From Brevibacterium sp. 239c (GTDB taxonomy: Bacteria; Actinomycetota; Actinomycetes; Actinomycetales; Brevibacteriaceae), in NCBI RefSeq assembly GCF_900169365.1, contig NZ_FXZH01000007.1, positions 124,001 through 188,000 of the forward strand: 64,000 nucleotides of DNA. Direction: 5' to 3'. A program made the translations under genes and the position numbers. This document shows, piece by piece, positions 50,701 through 59,296 of this stretch (its first letter is position 1; each line of letters opens with the position of its first letter). The notes under the pieces were generated by a model. The model was not told the origin of the DNA, ran no database searches, and worked only from the letters and a program-made list of their open reading frames with translations.

Positions 50701-51422
50701 CTTCTGTTCCCACCGCGGAGACACAGCCGGAGGCGACGTCACTGAGCAAGGCGGAGACGGCCTACCGGTGGATCCGCAAGTGCATCGCTGATCAGACCTT
50801 CGAACCCGGACACAAACTGGTTCTGGCTCAGATCGCTCTCGAACTCGACACCTCTGTCGTGCCCGTGCGGGAAGCCATTCGCCGCCTCGAGGCCGATGGA
50901 CTCGTCACCTTCGAACGCAATGTCGGGGCTCGTGTGGCCATGGTTGACCACACCTCCTACGTCCAGTCGATGGAGGCCGTGGCGATCCTTGAGGGTGCTG
51001 CGACCGCGCAGGCGCTTGAATTCTTGGATGAGCAGGACCTCGCCGAGGCGGATGCGATCAATGAGCGCATGCGTGATCTGCTGACCGACTTCGATCCCAC
51101 CGAGTTCACCCGCCTCAACCACGAATTCCATGCGGCACTGTTTCGCCGGTGCCCGAACGAACGGCTGCACAATCTGGTTGCCATCGAATGGGACCGCCTG
51201 GCTCACCTGCGCAACTCGACCTTCTCCTTCGTGCCCGAACGGGCTTTGGGGTCGGTCGACGAGCACGCCAGGATCGTTGCGCTGATCCGGGCCCGCGCCT
51301 CGGCGGAGGAGATCGAGCGGGTGGTGAGGAGCCACCGCTCAACGACCCTCGCCAGCTACCAGGAAGCCCAAGCCACCTCCAAGACCATGAGAAACATCGA
51401 CAGAGAAGAGGACAAGTCATGA
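50697..51422 (+). CDS. GntR-family (FCD) transcriptional regulator
   Basis: A 241-aa regulator: winged helix at about 20-85 (AYRWIRKCIADQTFEPG, LDTSVVPVREAIRRLEADGLV) and an all-helical FCD domain with the metal-binding pattern LNHEFHAALF, then DEHARIVALI and VVRSHRSTTL (Asp/His ligands). It is embedded in the catabolic operon with 4-nt overlaps on both sides, so it is made in proportion to the enzymes. It is the likely binder of the ATCATATACGAT sites. Confidence 0.87.
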   Translation: MTSVPTAETQPEATSLSKAETAYRWIRKCIADQTFEPGHKLVLAQIALELDTSVVPVREAIRRLEADGLVTFERNVGARVAMVDHTSYVQSMEAVAILEGAATAQALEFLDEQDLAEADAINERMRDLLTDFDPTEFTRLNHEFHAALFRRCPNERLHNLVAIEWDRLAHLRNSTFSFVPERALGSVDEHARIVALIRARASAEEIERVVRSHRSTTLASYQEAQATSKTMRNIDREEDKS

Positions 51423-52924
51423 CCGAGTCCACTGCAGCTCCAGCAAACCTGCCGGAGAAGATCCGTCACTACATCAACGGCGAATTCGTCGATTCGATCG
51501 ACGGCGACGAATTCGATGTCATCAACCCGGTGACCAACGAGCCCTACATCAAGGCCGCCTCAGGCAAGAAGGCCGATATCGACGCCGCCGTCGCCTCGGC
51601 GAAGTGGGCCTTCGACGAGGGCCCGTGGCCGACGATGCTCCCACGTGAGCGCGCCCGCGTCCTCAACAAGATCGCCGACATCGCCGAAACCCGCAGCCAG
51701 GAACTCGCAGAGATGGAGTCCTTCGACTCCGGTCTGCCGATCACCCAGGCGAAGGGCCAGGCCAACCGCGCAGCGGAGAACTTCCGCTTCTTCGCAGACC
51801 TCATCGTCGCCCAGGTCGACGACGCGTTCAAGGTCCCCGGCCGCCAGGCCAACTACGTCAACCGCAAGCCCATCGGCGTCGCCGGGCTCATCACCCCGTG
51901 GAACACACCGTTCATGCTCGAGTCGTGGAAGCTGGCCCCGGCGATCGCAACCGGTAACGCCGTCGTGCTCAAACCCGCCGAGTTCACCCCACTCTCGGCA
52001 TCGCTGTGGCCGGGCATCTTCGAAGAGGCAGGACTGCCCAAGGGCGTCTTCAACATGGTCAACGGCTACGGCGAAGAGGGCTTCGCCGGCGACTCCCTCG
52101 TCAAGCACCCGGACGTCCCGCTGATCTCGTTCACCGGTGAGTCCACGACCGGTCAGACGATCTTCGCCAACGCCGCTCCCTGGCTCAAGGGCCTGTCGAT
52201 GGAGCTCGGTGGAAAGTCACCGGCCGTCGTCTTCGCCGATGCCGACCTCGACACCGCGATCAATTCCACAGTCTTCGGCGTCTTCTCCCTCAACGGTGAA
52301 CGCTGTACCGCCGGTTCGCGCATCCTCGTCGAAGAGTCGATCTACGACGAGTTCGTCGAACGCTACGCCGCCCAGGCCAAGCGTGTGAAGGTGGGTCTGC
52401 CCTCGGATCCCACCACCGAGGTGGCCGCACTGGTCCACCCCGAGCACTATGACAAGGTCATGTCCTACGTCGAAATCGGCAAGGAAGAGGCTCGCCTCGT
52501 CGCAGGCGGCGGTCGCCCCGAAGGATTCGACACCGGCAACTTTGTGGAACCAACCGTGTTCGCCGACGTCGCACCCGACGCACGGATCTTCCAGGAGGAG
52601 ATCTTCGGGCCCGTCGTCGCGATCACTCCGTTCAAGTCCGATGAAGAGGCCCTGCAGCTGGCCAACAACACGAAGTACGGTCTGGCCGCCTACATCTGGA
52701 CCTCCGACCTCAAACGGGCACACAACTTCTCGCAGGCCGTGGAATCCGGCATGGTGTGGCTGAACTCGAACAACGTCCGCGACCTGCGCACCCCCTTCGG
52801 CGGTGTCAAGTCATCGGGCCTCGGCCATGAGGGCGGCTACCGTTCGATCGACTTCTACACGGAGCAGCAGTCCGTGCACATCAACCTCGGCGAGGTCCAC
52901 AATCCCGTCTTCGGGAAGCAGTGA
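51419..52924 (+). CDS. hpaE: 5-carboxymethyl-2-hydroxymuconate semialdehyde dehydrogenase
   Basis: A 501-aa ALDH: TPWNTPFMLESWKLAPA, FTGESTTGQTIF, general base in MELGGKSPAVV and catalytic Cys in GERCTAGSRI. Length, operon position and sequence (KIRHYINGEFVDS opening) fit HpaE/HpcC, which oxidises the ring-cleavage product of homoprotocatechuate. Coupled to the GntR gene by ATGA and followed 11 nt later by hpaD. Confidence 0.9.
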   Translation: MTESTAAPANLPEKIRHYINGEFVDSIDGDEFDVINPVTNEPYIKAASGKKADIDAAVASAKWAFDEGPWPTMLPRERARVLNKIADIAETRSQELAEMESFDSGLPITQAKGQANRAAENFRFFADLIVAQVDDAFKVPGRQANYVNRKPIGVAGLITPWNTPFMLESWKLAPAIATGNAVVLKPAEFTPLSASLWPGIFEEAGLPKGVFNMVNGYGEEGFAGDSLVKHPDVPLISFTGESTTGQTIFANAAPWLKGLSMELGGKSPAVVFADADLDTAINSTVFGVFSLNGERCTAGSRILVEESIYDEFVERYAAQAKRVKVGLPSDPTTEVAALVHPEHYDKVMSYVEIGKEEARLVAGGGRPEGFDTGNFVEPTVFADVAPDARIFQEEIFGPVVAITPFKSDEEALQLANNTKYGLAAYIWTSDLKRAHNFSQAVESGMVWLNSNNVRDLRTPFGGVKSSGLGHEGGYRSIDFYTEQQSVHINLGEVHNPVFGKQ

Positions 52925-52935
52925 GAGGAAAACAC

Positions 52936-54048
52936 ATGTCCCAAACCATTCCAGTCCCATCGGTTCCAGCACCCGACATCCTGCGGTGCGCCTACATGGA
53001 AATCGTCGTCACCGACCTGAAGAAGTCGCGTGACTTCTACGTCGACGTCCTCGACCTCCAGGTCACCGAGGAGGACGAGAACACCGTCTACCTGCGGTCG
53101 ATGGAGGAATTCATCCATCACAACCTGGTGCTGCGCCAGGGACCCATCGCAGCGGCCGCCGCATTCTCCTACCGCGTGCGCACACCCGAAGATGTCGACG
53201 CCGCCGAGGCCTACTACCGTGAACTCGGCTGCGAAGTCGTGCGGAAGAAGGACGGCTTCGTCAAGGGCATCGGCGATTCGGTGCGCGTCCAGGACCCCCT
53301 CGGCTTCCCCTACGAGTTCTTCTACGACGTCGAGCACGTCGACCGTCTGGCCTGGCGCTATGACCTCTACTCCCCAGGTGCTCTCGTCCGGATCGACCAC
53401 TTCAACCAGGTCACCCCGGACGTGCCGAAGGCAGTGGACTACATGGAGAACCTGGGCTTCCGCGTCACCGAGGACATCCAGGACTCCGACGGCACCGTCT
53501 ATGCGGCCTGGATGCGCCGCAAGCCGACGGTGCACGACACGGCGATGACCGGCGGCGACGGACCGCGCATGCACCACGTCGCCTTCGCCACCCATGAGAA
53601 GCACAATATCCTCGCCATCTGCGACAAGCTCGGTGCGCTGCGACTCTCCGATTCCATCGAACGCGGACCGGGACGCCACGGCGTCTCGAACGCCTTCTAC
53701 CTCTACCTGCGCGACCCAGACGGTCACCGGATCGAGATCTATACCCAGGATTACTACACGGGCGACCCCGACAACCCCCGCGTGACCTGGGACGTCCATG
53801 ACAACCAGCGCCGCGACTGGTGGGGCAACCCGGTCGTGCCATCCTGGTACACCGACGCTTCCACGGTCCTCGACCTCGAGGGCAATCCGGTGCCGCTGAA
53901 GCAGCGCACCGACGATTCCGAAATGGACGTCACGATCGGCGCCGACGGGTTCTCCTACACCCGCCGTGAGGATGCGACGACGAACTTCGGTGAGCGCTCC
54001 GGCGCTGACGACGGAGAAGACGAGTTCAAATTGGGCCACCAGCTCTGA
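52936..54048 (+). CDS. hpaD: 3,4-dihydroxyphenylacetate (homoprotocatechuate) 2,3-dioxygenase
   Basis: A 370-aa type I extradiol dioxygenase made of paired VOC domains. From the ATG at 52936 (MSQTIPVPS), iron ligands fall at His155 (RIDHFNQ), His214 (MHHVAF) and Glu267 (RIEIYT), with second-sphere His200, Arg243, His248 and Tyr257. These are the positions recalled for the structurally studied Brevibacterium fuscum enzyme, and long stretches match it. It cleaves homoprotocatechuate to 5-carboxymethyl-2-hydroxymuconic semialdehyde. AGAGGAAAAC ribosome-binding site. An ATG five codons earlier is less likely. Confidence 0.96.
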   Translation: MSQTIPVPSVPAPDILRCAYMEIVVTDLKKSRDFYVDVLDLQVTEEDENTVYLRSMEEFIHHNLVLRQGPIAAAAAFSYRVRTPEDVDAAEAYYRELGCEVVRKKDGFVKGIGDSVRVQDPLGFPYEFFYDVEHVDRLAWRYDLYSPGALVRIDHFNQVTPDVPKAVDYMENLGFRVTEDIQDSDGTVYAAWMRRKPTVHDTAMTGGDGPRMHHVAFATHEKHNILAICDKLGALRLSDSIERGPGRHGVSNAFYLYLRDPDGHRIEIYTQDYYTGDPDNPRVTWDVHDNQRRDWWGNPVVPSWYTDASTVLDLEGNPVPLKQRTDDSEMDVTIGADGFSYTRREDATTNFGERSGADDGEDEFKLGHQL

Positions 54049-54060
54049 GGAGACGCGCAC

Positions 54061-54846
54061 ATGCTCGATGAATCAACGATCGCGGCCATCGCCGACGATC
54101 TGGCGAATGCGGAGAAGAACCGAACGAAGATCGGTCTGCTCACGGCGAAGTACCCCGACATGACCGTCGAGGACTCCTATGCCGTGCAGAACGAATGGCG
54201 TCGCCGAGGCGAGGCGTCCGGGCGCAGGCTGATCGGCCATAAGATCGGCCTGACCTCGAAGCCGATGCAGCAGGCGACAGGGATCAGCGAACCGGATTAC
54301 GGGGCGATCTTCGCCGACCAGGTCTACGACACCGGCTCGGTAATCGACCACTCGCAGTATTCGGGCGTGCGCGTCGAGGTCGAACTCGCCTTTGTGCTGA
54401 AGGACGAGCTGCGCGGACCCGACATCGGCCTCATCGACGTCCTGCGAGCCACCGAATATGTGGTGCCGGCACTCGAGGTGCTGTCGTCTCGGATTGAGAT
54501 GGAAGGCCGCACCATCGTCGATACCATCTCTGACAATGCGGCACTGGGGGCCATGGTCCTCGGCGGTCGTCCGGTGGCCGTCGACGCTGTTGATCTGCGC
54601 CGAGTCGGTGCGCTGCTCTATCGCAATGAGTCGGTCGAAGACTCCGGCCTCGCCGCCGCCGTCCTCGACCATCCTGCCCGCGGCATCGTGTGGTTGGCGA
54701 ACAAGCTGGCCGAACACGGCGATGTCCTTCAAGCAGGCGAGACCGTTCTGGCAGGATCCTTCACCCGGCCCATGTGGGTCAGCCCGGGTGACACCGTCCA
54801 CGCCGACTACGGAGATCTGGGAGTCATCACATGCCGTTTCAAGTAG
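54061..54846 (+). CDS. hpaH: 2-oxo-hept-4-ene-1,7-dioate hydratase
   Basis: A 261-aa FAH-like/MhpD-type hydratase: GHKIGLTSKPMQQATGISEPDYGAIF, VRVEVELAFVL with paired Glu ligands, and VVPALEVLSSRIEM. It hydrates 2-oxohept-4-ene-1,7-dioate for the HpaI aldolase. GAGGAGA ribosome-binding site, 12 nt after hpaD. The last 16 nt overlap hpaI. Confidence 0.92.
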   Translation: MLDESTIAAIADDLANAEKNRTKIGLLTAKYPDMTVEDSYAVQNEWRRRGEASGRRLIGHKIGLTSKPMQQATGISEPDYGAIFADQVYDTGSVIDHSQYSGVRVEVELAFVLKDELRGPDIGLIDVLRATEYVVPALEVLSSRIEMEGRTIVDTISDNAALGAMVLGGRPVAVDAVDLRRVGALLYRNESVEDSGLAAAVLDHPARGIVWLANKLAEHGDVLQAGETVLAGSFTRPMWVSPGDTVHADYGDLGVITCRFK

Positions 54847-55619
54847 ATCTGCCACAAACCCTCACCCAACGCGTCGCGCAGTTGGGCGAGGGGGAGTACC
54901 TGGCCGGAATGTGGGTCTGCTCCGGCTCGCCCGTGGCTGCGGAGATCGCCGCGGCCTCCGGAATGCAGTGGGTGCTCATCGACGCCGAGCATTCGCCCAT
55001 CGACCTGCAGATCACGACCAGCCTCCTCCAGGCCATGAACGGATACCCCGCGACCCCCGTCGTGCGGGTGCCCGTGAATGACCAGGTGCTCATCAAGCAG
55101 TACCTCGACCTCGGTGCGCAGAATCTGCTCGTACCGATGGTCGATACCCCTGCCGACGCCGAGGCTGCCGTGCGTTCCGTGCACTACCCACCTCGCGGTG
55201 TGCGTGGGGTCGGATCGGCGCTTGCCCGGGTCTCCCGCTGGAACGCGGTGCCGAACTACCTCGCTCGGGCCGAAGAATTCGTGTCCCTGACCGTGCAGAT
55301 CGAATCCGCAACGGCGGTGGACAACGCCGCGGAGATCGCTGCTGTTGATGGGATCGACGCGGTGTTCGTCGGGCCCTCTGACCTTGCGGCTTCGATGGGT
55401 CTGCTCGGTCAGCAGACCCATCCGGATGTCACCGCAGCGGTGCTGGCCACCTTCGACGCGGTCAAAGCGGCCGGCAAACTCGTCGGCGTCAACGCCTTCG
55501 ATCCCGAGCAGGCTCGCAAGTACCTCGACGCTGGTGCTTCGTTCGTGCTCGTCGGTGCCGATGTCGGCCTCATGATGAACGGCGCCCGCGCCTGGGCCGA
55601 GACCTGGGTGCGCGATTGA
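54831..55619 (+). CDS. hpaI: 4-hydroxy-2-oxo-heptane-1,7-dioate aldolase
   Basis: A 262-aa class II HpcH/HpaI aldolase: catalytic His in VLIDAEHSPID, metal-ligand Glu in VQIESATAVDN, metal-ligand Asp in GPSDLAASMG and the PRGVRGVGSALARVSRW loop. It splits the last pathway intermediate into pyruvate and succinate semialdehyde. It starts inside hpaH and is followed by a strong terminator, so it ends the operon. No succinate-semialdehyde dehydrogenase is in the cluster. Confidence 0.93.
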   Translation: MPFQVDLPQTLTQRVAQLGEGEYLAGMWVCSGSPVAAEIAAASGMQWVLIDAEHSPIDLQITTSLLQAMNGYPATPVVRVPVNDQVLIKQYLDLGAQNLLVPMVDTPADAEAAVRSVHYPPRGVRGVGSALARVSRWNAVPNYLARAEEFVSLTVQIESATAVDNAAEIAAVDGIDAVFVGPSDLAASMGLLGQQTHPDVTAAVLATFDAVKAAGKLVGVNAFDPEQARKYLDAGASFVLVGADVGLMMNGARAWAETWVRD

Positions 55620-55637
55620 GCGACTGACTGCAGTCTG

Positions 55638-55677
55638 CGGCGCTGGCACCTATCTGATTCGGTGCCAGCGCCGTTTT
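55638..55677 (+). terminator. intrinsic terminator of the hpa operon
   Basis: A perfect 13-bp stem CGGCGCTGGCACC/GGTGCCAGCGCCG (55638-55650, 55661-55673) with a 10-nt loop is followed directly by TTTT. The right arm also encodes the C-terminus of the convergent DUF6194 gene. Confidence 0.88.
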
Positions 55678-56132
55678 GCGTCGGCATGAGCTTGACTGAT
55701 CACATCTGCGATGACTGCTCGTGAGGCACTGCTCGGATTGACCACGGCGATCCAACCTTGTGCCCGGTACACCGGATGCGGGATCACAGTATCGGTGACG
55801 GCAAAGTCCCAGGCACGATTTGCGCCGGGAGTTGCCCCATTGCTGGTCAGCCGAGGTTGCTCGCCGGTGAGATCAATGAAGCGGTCTCTGCCCACATGGA
55901 TATTCAGACGCCAGCGATCCGGTGCGTCGAGTCGGGACAGGGCATCATCCAGGTAGTCCTTCGTCACGATAGTTGCGAAGGGCTGGCCGCGTTGGGGAAT
56001 CTGACCGTCGGGAGCGTAATAGAAGAAATGATCACCCCAAGCGATCTCTGGAAATGGTCCACCTGCCTCCGGCGCCAGCTCCAGGACCGCCTCGTACTCT
56101 CGGAGGCTCTCAAGGTAGTCGTGCATACTCAT
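55650..56132 (-). CDS. DUF6194 family protein
   Basis: A 160-aa protein with the DUF6194 landmarks EIAWGDHFFYYAPDG, PFATIVTKDYLDDALSRLD, WRLNIHVGRDRF and DTVIPHPVYRAQGWIAVVNP. Function unknown; single-domain and cytosolic. Two near ATGs (56132, 56126) are possible. Its 3' end runs through the hpa terminator. Divergent from a tandem-MerR regulator with a dyad immediately upstream of the start, so the regulator probably controls it. Confidence 0.78.
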   Translation of the reverse strand: MSMHDYLESLREYEAVLELAPEAGGPFPEIAWGDHFFYYAPDGQIPQRGQPFATIVTKDYLDDALSRLDAPDRWRLNIHVGRDRFIDLTGEQPRLTSNGATPGANRAWDFAVTDTVIPHPVYRAQGWIAVVNPSSASRAVIADVISQAHADAKRRWHRIR

Positions 56133-56134
56133 AG

Positions 56135-56152
56135 TTCAAGTGTGGACTTGAA
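56135..56152. promoter_or_regulatory. MerR-type operator dyad
   Basis: TTCAAGT-GTGG-ACTTGAA is a perfect 7-bp inverted repeat with a 4-nt centre, close in form to MerR/SoxR-class dyads (TCAAG...CTTGA). It lies 2 nt before the DUF6194 ATG and 65 nt before the divergent MerR gene. Confidence 0.6.
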
Positions 56153-56217
56153 GTGCTTATGTCGGGTTGACTGAAATTCAGGTGACACTCGGCGGTTAGA
56201 GACGGGATGACTCGGCG

Positions 56218-56949
56218 ATGAAGACTTCTGATCTGGCGGACGCCAGCGGGTACTCTGTGCAACAGATCCGTCAGCTGGAGACCCGCGGGGTGATCCCGGC
56301 TGCGACACGACATCCCAACGGCTACCGGCGCTTTTCGCCCGAACACCTCAGCGCGCTTCTCGCCTACCGAGAGCTCGTCAGTGCAGTGGGGGCAGTACTC
56401 TCTCGGGAGGTCATGTCCGAGGTTCAGCATCTTCCTCTTCCCGAGTCAGCGGCACTTATCAGCGGACTCGGGTATTCACTCGAGGTAGAACGCAGGCAGG
56501 TACTTGCAGCCCGGGCAGCTGTGATCGCAATTCGCACCGAGACCGAGACCGAGACCGAGACCGATGCTGTCAGCGAGTCGAGGTCGGCCGCACTCGGGTC
56601 GATGACGATCACCGAACTCTCACAAGCTCTCGACGTTCCGTCCTCGACTCTGCGGTTCTGGGAGTCCGTAGGTCTGGTGAATCCAGGCCGGGTGGAAGCT
56701 CAATCCCAGACCGCCCGGATCTATCGAACGATGGCAATTCGGGATGCCAGGATCACCGCGGCTCTGCGGAAGGGTGGTTATCGGATCCCTGAGGTCCAAG
56801 AGGCGATCGGGGCGTTGCGCGAACTAGGTGATGCAAGCAGATCTCTCGCCGCGCTCGACGAACGACTGGAGGCGGTGGCCCGACGGACGCTGGCCTTGTT
56901 CCGGGCCGGAAGTGTCCTGGCCGACATGGTCGACCCGAGCCACCGCTGA
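56218..56949 (+). CDS. regulator with two tandem MerR DNA-binding domains
   Basis: A 243-aa protein. MerR domain 1 is at residues 1-70 (KTSDLADASGYSVQQIRQLETRGVIP, NGYRRFSPEHL). MerR domain 2 is at about 128-200 (MTITELSQALDVPSSTLRFWESVGLV, ARIYRTMAIRDARI). They are joined by a helical region and a Thr-Glu repeat linker. A final helix (about 215-240) could dimerise. A classic MerR has one such domain per chain; two in one chain could bind a dyad as a monomer. No effector domain or Cys cluster is visible. SD is weak. Confidence 0.8.
   Translation: MKTSDLADASGYSVQQIRQLETRGVIPAATRHPNGYRRFSPEHLSALLAYRELVSAVGAVLSREVMSEVQHLPLPESAALISGLGYSLEVERRQVLAARAAVIAIRTETETETETDAVSESRSAALGSMTITELSQALDVPSSTLRFWESVGLVNPGRVEAQSQTARIYRTMAIRDARITAALRKGGYRIPEVQEAIGALRELGDASRSLAALDERLEAVARRTLALFRAGSVLADMVDPSHR
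56536..56559 (+). repeat. hexanucleotide repeat in the tandem-MerR linker
   Basis: ACCGAG occurs four times in a row, followed by ACCGAT, encoding a Thr-Glu tract. Copy-number change would be in frame and alter linker length between the two MerR domains. Confidence 0.85.
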
Positions 56950-56972
56950 TCCTTCGCGGCTGTTGACTCTCC

Positions 56973-58913
56973 TCACTCCTTGTTGCGGCGGCTGCCCGTG
57001 ATGAGCAGGGCAGTGGATCCGAGGCCGATGAGGAAGATCCCGGCACCGATGAGCATTCCGTTGCCTGTGGTTCCCGTTCTCGGCAGCTGTGCAGGAGGTG
57101 CGGGTGTCGCAGGTTTGTCGGCGACCGGCTCGACTGGAGATGCTGGGGCTTCCGGTGGTGCCGGGGGTGTCGAGGGTTCCTCGGGTGGTGTTGGTTCCGG
57201 TGGTGCTGGGGGAGTGGAGGGTTCCTCTGGTGGCGCTGTCGGCGTCTCCTCAGGTGGTCTGTGCACGGTCTCGGCGGGGACGCCCCAGTCGCTCGTCCAC
57301 TTGTGGTGCTCGTCGTTGCCCTGGATCGTGGTCACATATGTGACCCACCCGACGGGCATGTCGATGGCCTCCGAGCTCACGGTTGCCGTGCCGTCCTGGT
57401 CCCCGACGACGGTGATGTCTTGGGAATCGAGCTCTGTCCCGCTGATCTCTGTGGACTGCTTCGGCTCTGATCCTGAGTGATATGCCGTCATCGTGATCAC
57501 TGCTTCGCCGCCTGGGCGCAGTCCGCTGACCGTGACTTCGTCGTGGACGGAGTTGACCTCAAGGACCGCTTCCGTTGCGGCTTTCGGAGTCCAGGGGACA
57601 AAGCCTGTCTCTCGCGGCTGACCATGGACACCATTCCATTCCTTTGTGGACTTGTCACCGGCGATGGTCTCGGTGAAGTACATCCAGCCGTGGAAGTCCG
57701 TGGGGACTGTGATCGCATCGGATTGGTGCGTGCCGTTGCCGATGTTCTTCGACGTCACCTCGGCTATCACCTCGGCGTCGTCGTTCTTCTTTCCGGGTTC
57801 CGGCATCGATTCCGTCTGCCACAGCTTATGTTTCACGGTGACCGTGTGGTCACCGACCAAGCCTGTGACAGTGAACTTGTCGGTGACCGATTCGTCGGGC
57901 TGTGGACTCTGATCCGAGATTTCGGTGATGATGCGAGGCTGTGAGGTCATGTCGACCTTCGCCTGGGCTGAGACGTCGACAGGTTCGTCCGGCGTGATGA
58001 CGCGCTGCACTCGTTTGGTCTTCTGCGGCTTGTAGAGGAGAACTGACTCCGGTGCGAGGCTTGCAGATGCCTTGGCCGTCACCGTGCCTGGAGCCTTGAG
58101 TTTGAGGGTGGTGACAACGGGCTTCGCCTCACTGGTCAGGGACTTCGGCGCGTCCGTGGTTCCGCTGATATCGAGGGCGATGGGGATACCGGGCACCGCG
58201 GTGCCGGACGCGCTGGTCAAGGACACGGAGAGCGTAACTGAACCCGTCGTGGGGAGTTGGAGCGTTGTGTCCTCGTCCTTACCGTCGTCGTCTTTGCCGG
58301 CGTCGTCTCGTTTGAAATCACTGTCACCGAGTCCCTGCTTGCCGTATGCCTCGAGTTCCGGCATGTCCAGGACCGGGGTCAGAGTGACTTCGAGGGTATA
58401 GGGGCCTGCAAGTTTCTTCGACTCGGCGCTGATCTTTGAGAACTGCTTCGCGGCACCCTTGAACTTCCTTCCCAGATCGCCAGGCTTCTGCGGAGGCACC
58501 TTGTGGTCATGCGGAATCGCCTTGTCCAGGCGAGCCAGCGCGCTCAAGGCTGCCTGCACATCGGCTGATTTGGACCCGGAGTACTCGTACAGCGCCCATG
58601 CCGTCTGCGCAGAGGTGACCGTCTTCGGTTTCGAGCCCTTGAAGTACTTGGGAAGTGGCGACTGCTTGCCGGCATCGATGCAATACGCCTGAGTGTCATC
58701 GAAAGTTCTGTAGACGCCGTACCAGGTCTTTCCCTGTGGCGCGTGATGCCAGATGCCGGGACCATAGGCGTTGCTGGCTTTGTGCATCGGCACCTCTCCG
58801 AGACCTGCCGGCGGTCCTTGGGCCATGGCGGGCCCGAATCCGATGAGCGGGGCCAGGGCCAAGATCAGGAAGAAGAGAGCTGAGCGGAGAGTGATGCGTC
58901 TGCGAGTAGTCAT
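56973..58913 (-). CDS. LPRTG-anchored surface protein with thioester-like head and VaFE-like repeats
   Basis: A 646-aa exported protein. Signal peptide 1-31 (to PAMAQ); head domain about 32-200 containing FDDTQAYCIDAG and SAQTAWALYEYSG, reminiscent of the Cys...Gln pair of thioester adhesin domains; a stalk with two or three VaFE-like modules (SDQSPQPDESVTDKFTVTGL, then NSVHDEVTVSGLRPGG, with W...FTETIAG). A Pro-rich tract (PPEEPSTPPAPPE, repeated) and QLPRTG, membrane segment and GSRRNKE follow. It is probably a covalently anchored adhesin or pilin-like protein. The thioester assignment is inferred and imperfect. The ATG at 58913 precedes the signal peptide; the frame stays open upstream. 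Confidence 0.78.
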   Translation of the reverse strand: MTTRRRITLRSALFFLILALAPLIGFGPAMAQGPPAGLGEVPMHKASNAYGPGIWHHAPQGKTWYGVYRTFDDTQAYCIDAGKQSPLPKYFKGSKPKTVTSAQTAWALYEYSGSKSADVQAALSALARLDKAIPHDHKVPPQKPGDLGRKFKGAAKQFSKISAESKKLAGPYTLEVTLTPVLDMPELEAYGKQGLGDSDFKRDDAGKDDDGKDEDTTLQLPTTGSVTLSVSLTSASGTAVPGIPIALDISGTTDAPKSLTSEAKPVVTTLKLKAPGTVTAKASASLAPESVLLYKPQKTKRVQRVITPDEPVDVSAQAKVDMTSQPRIITEISDQSPQPDESVTDKFTVTGLVGDHTVTVKHKLWQTESMPEPGKKNDDAEVIAEVTSKNIGNGTHQSDAITVPTDFHGWMYFTETIAGDKSTKEWNGVHGQPRETGFVPWTPKAATEAVLEVNSVHDEVTVSGLRPGGEAVITMTAYHSGSEPKQSTEISGTELDSQDITVVGDQDGTATVSSEAIDMPVGWVTYVTTIQGNDEHHKWTSDWGVPAETVHRPPEETPTAPPEEPSTPPAPPEPTPPEEPSTPPAPPEAPASPVEPVADKPATPAPPAQLPRTGTTGNGMLIGAGIFLIGLGSTALLITGSRRNKE

Positions 58914-59296
58914 ACCCTGATTCCACGATGACCTTGTCGTACCTGGCCAGAGCAGAAAATCTGCCTGTGAATTCACTCGGTGCCATCCACAGGAAAACGA
59001 ACATGAGTCAACGTCGACGGCAGCGTGGGTGTGGACAGACGAGCACTCCCACACGCATCTATCGTTCCAGGTCACGACGGATGGCGACGATATCGGTCGC
59101 GTAATGGGCGATTCCATCGCAGCGATCCCTCGCCGAGGTGGCCCCGGGAACGCTGATTCGTCCACATGCCAGCGAACTTGAGTGGGACATCGAAAGCCAG
59201 GAACTGTTGCCGGACGGACACACCATTCTGGGCCTGACGTCAGCATTGGACCGTAAACTTGGCAATGCGGCAATTCCAAACGACGAAGGACGATAT
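58914..59296. other. divergent intergenic region, 383 bp
   Basis: This gap holds the promoters of the LPRTG surface protein (minus) and the PrsW gene (plus). Open frames cross it from both sides but lack start signals and codon character. One copy of the recurrent GCCGAGGTGG decamer lies at 59132-59141. I see no clear dyad, RNA gene or terminator. Confidence 0.5.
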
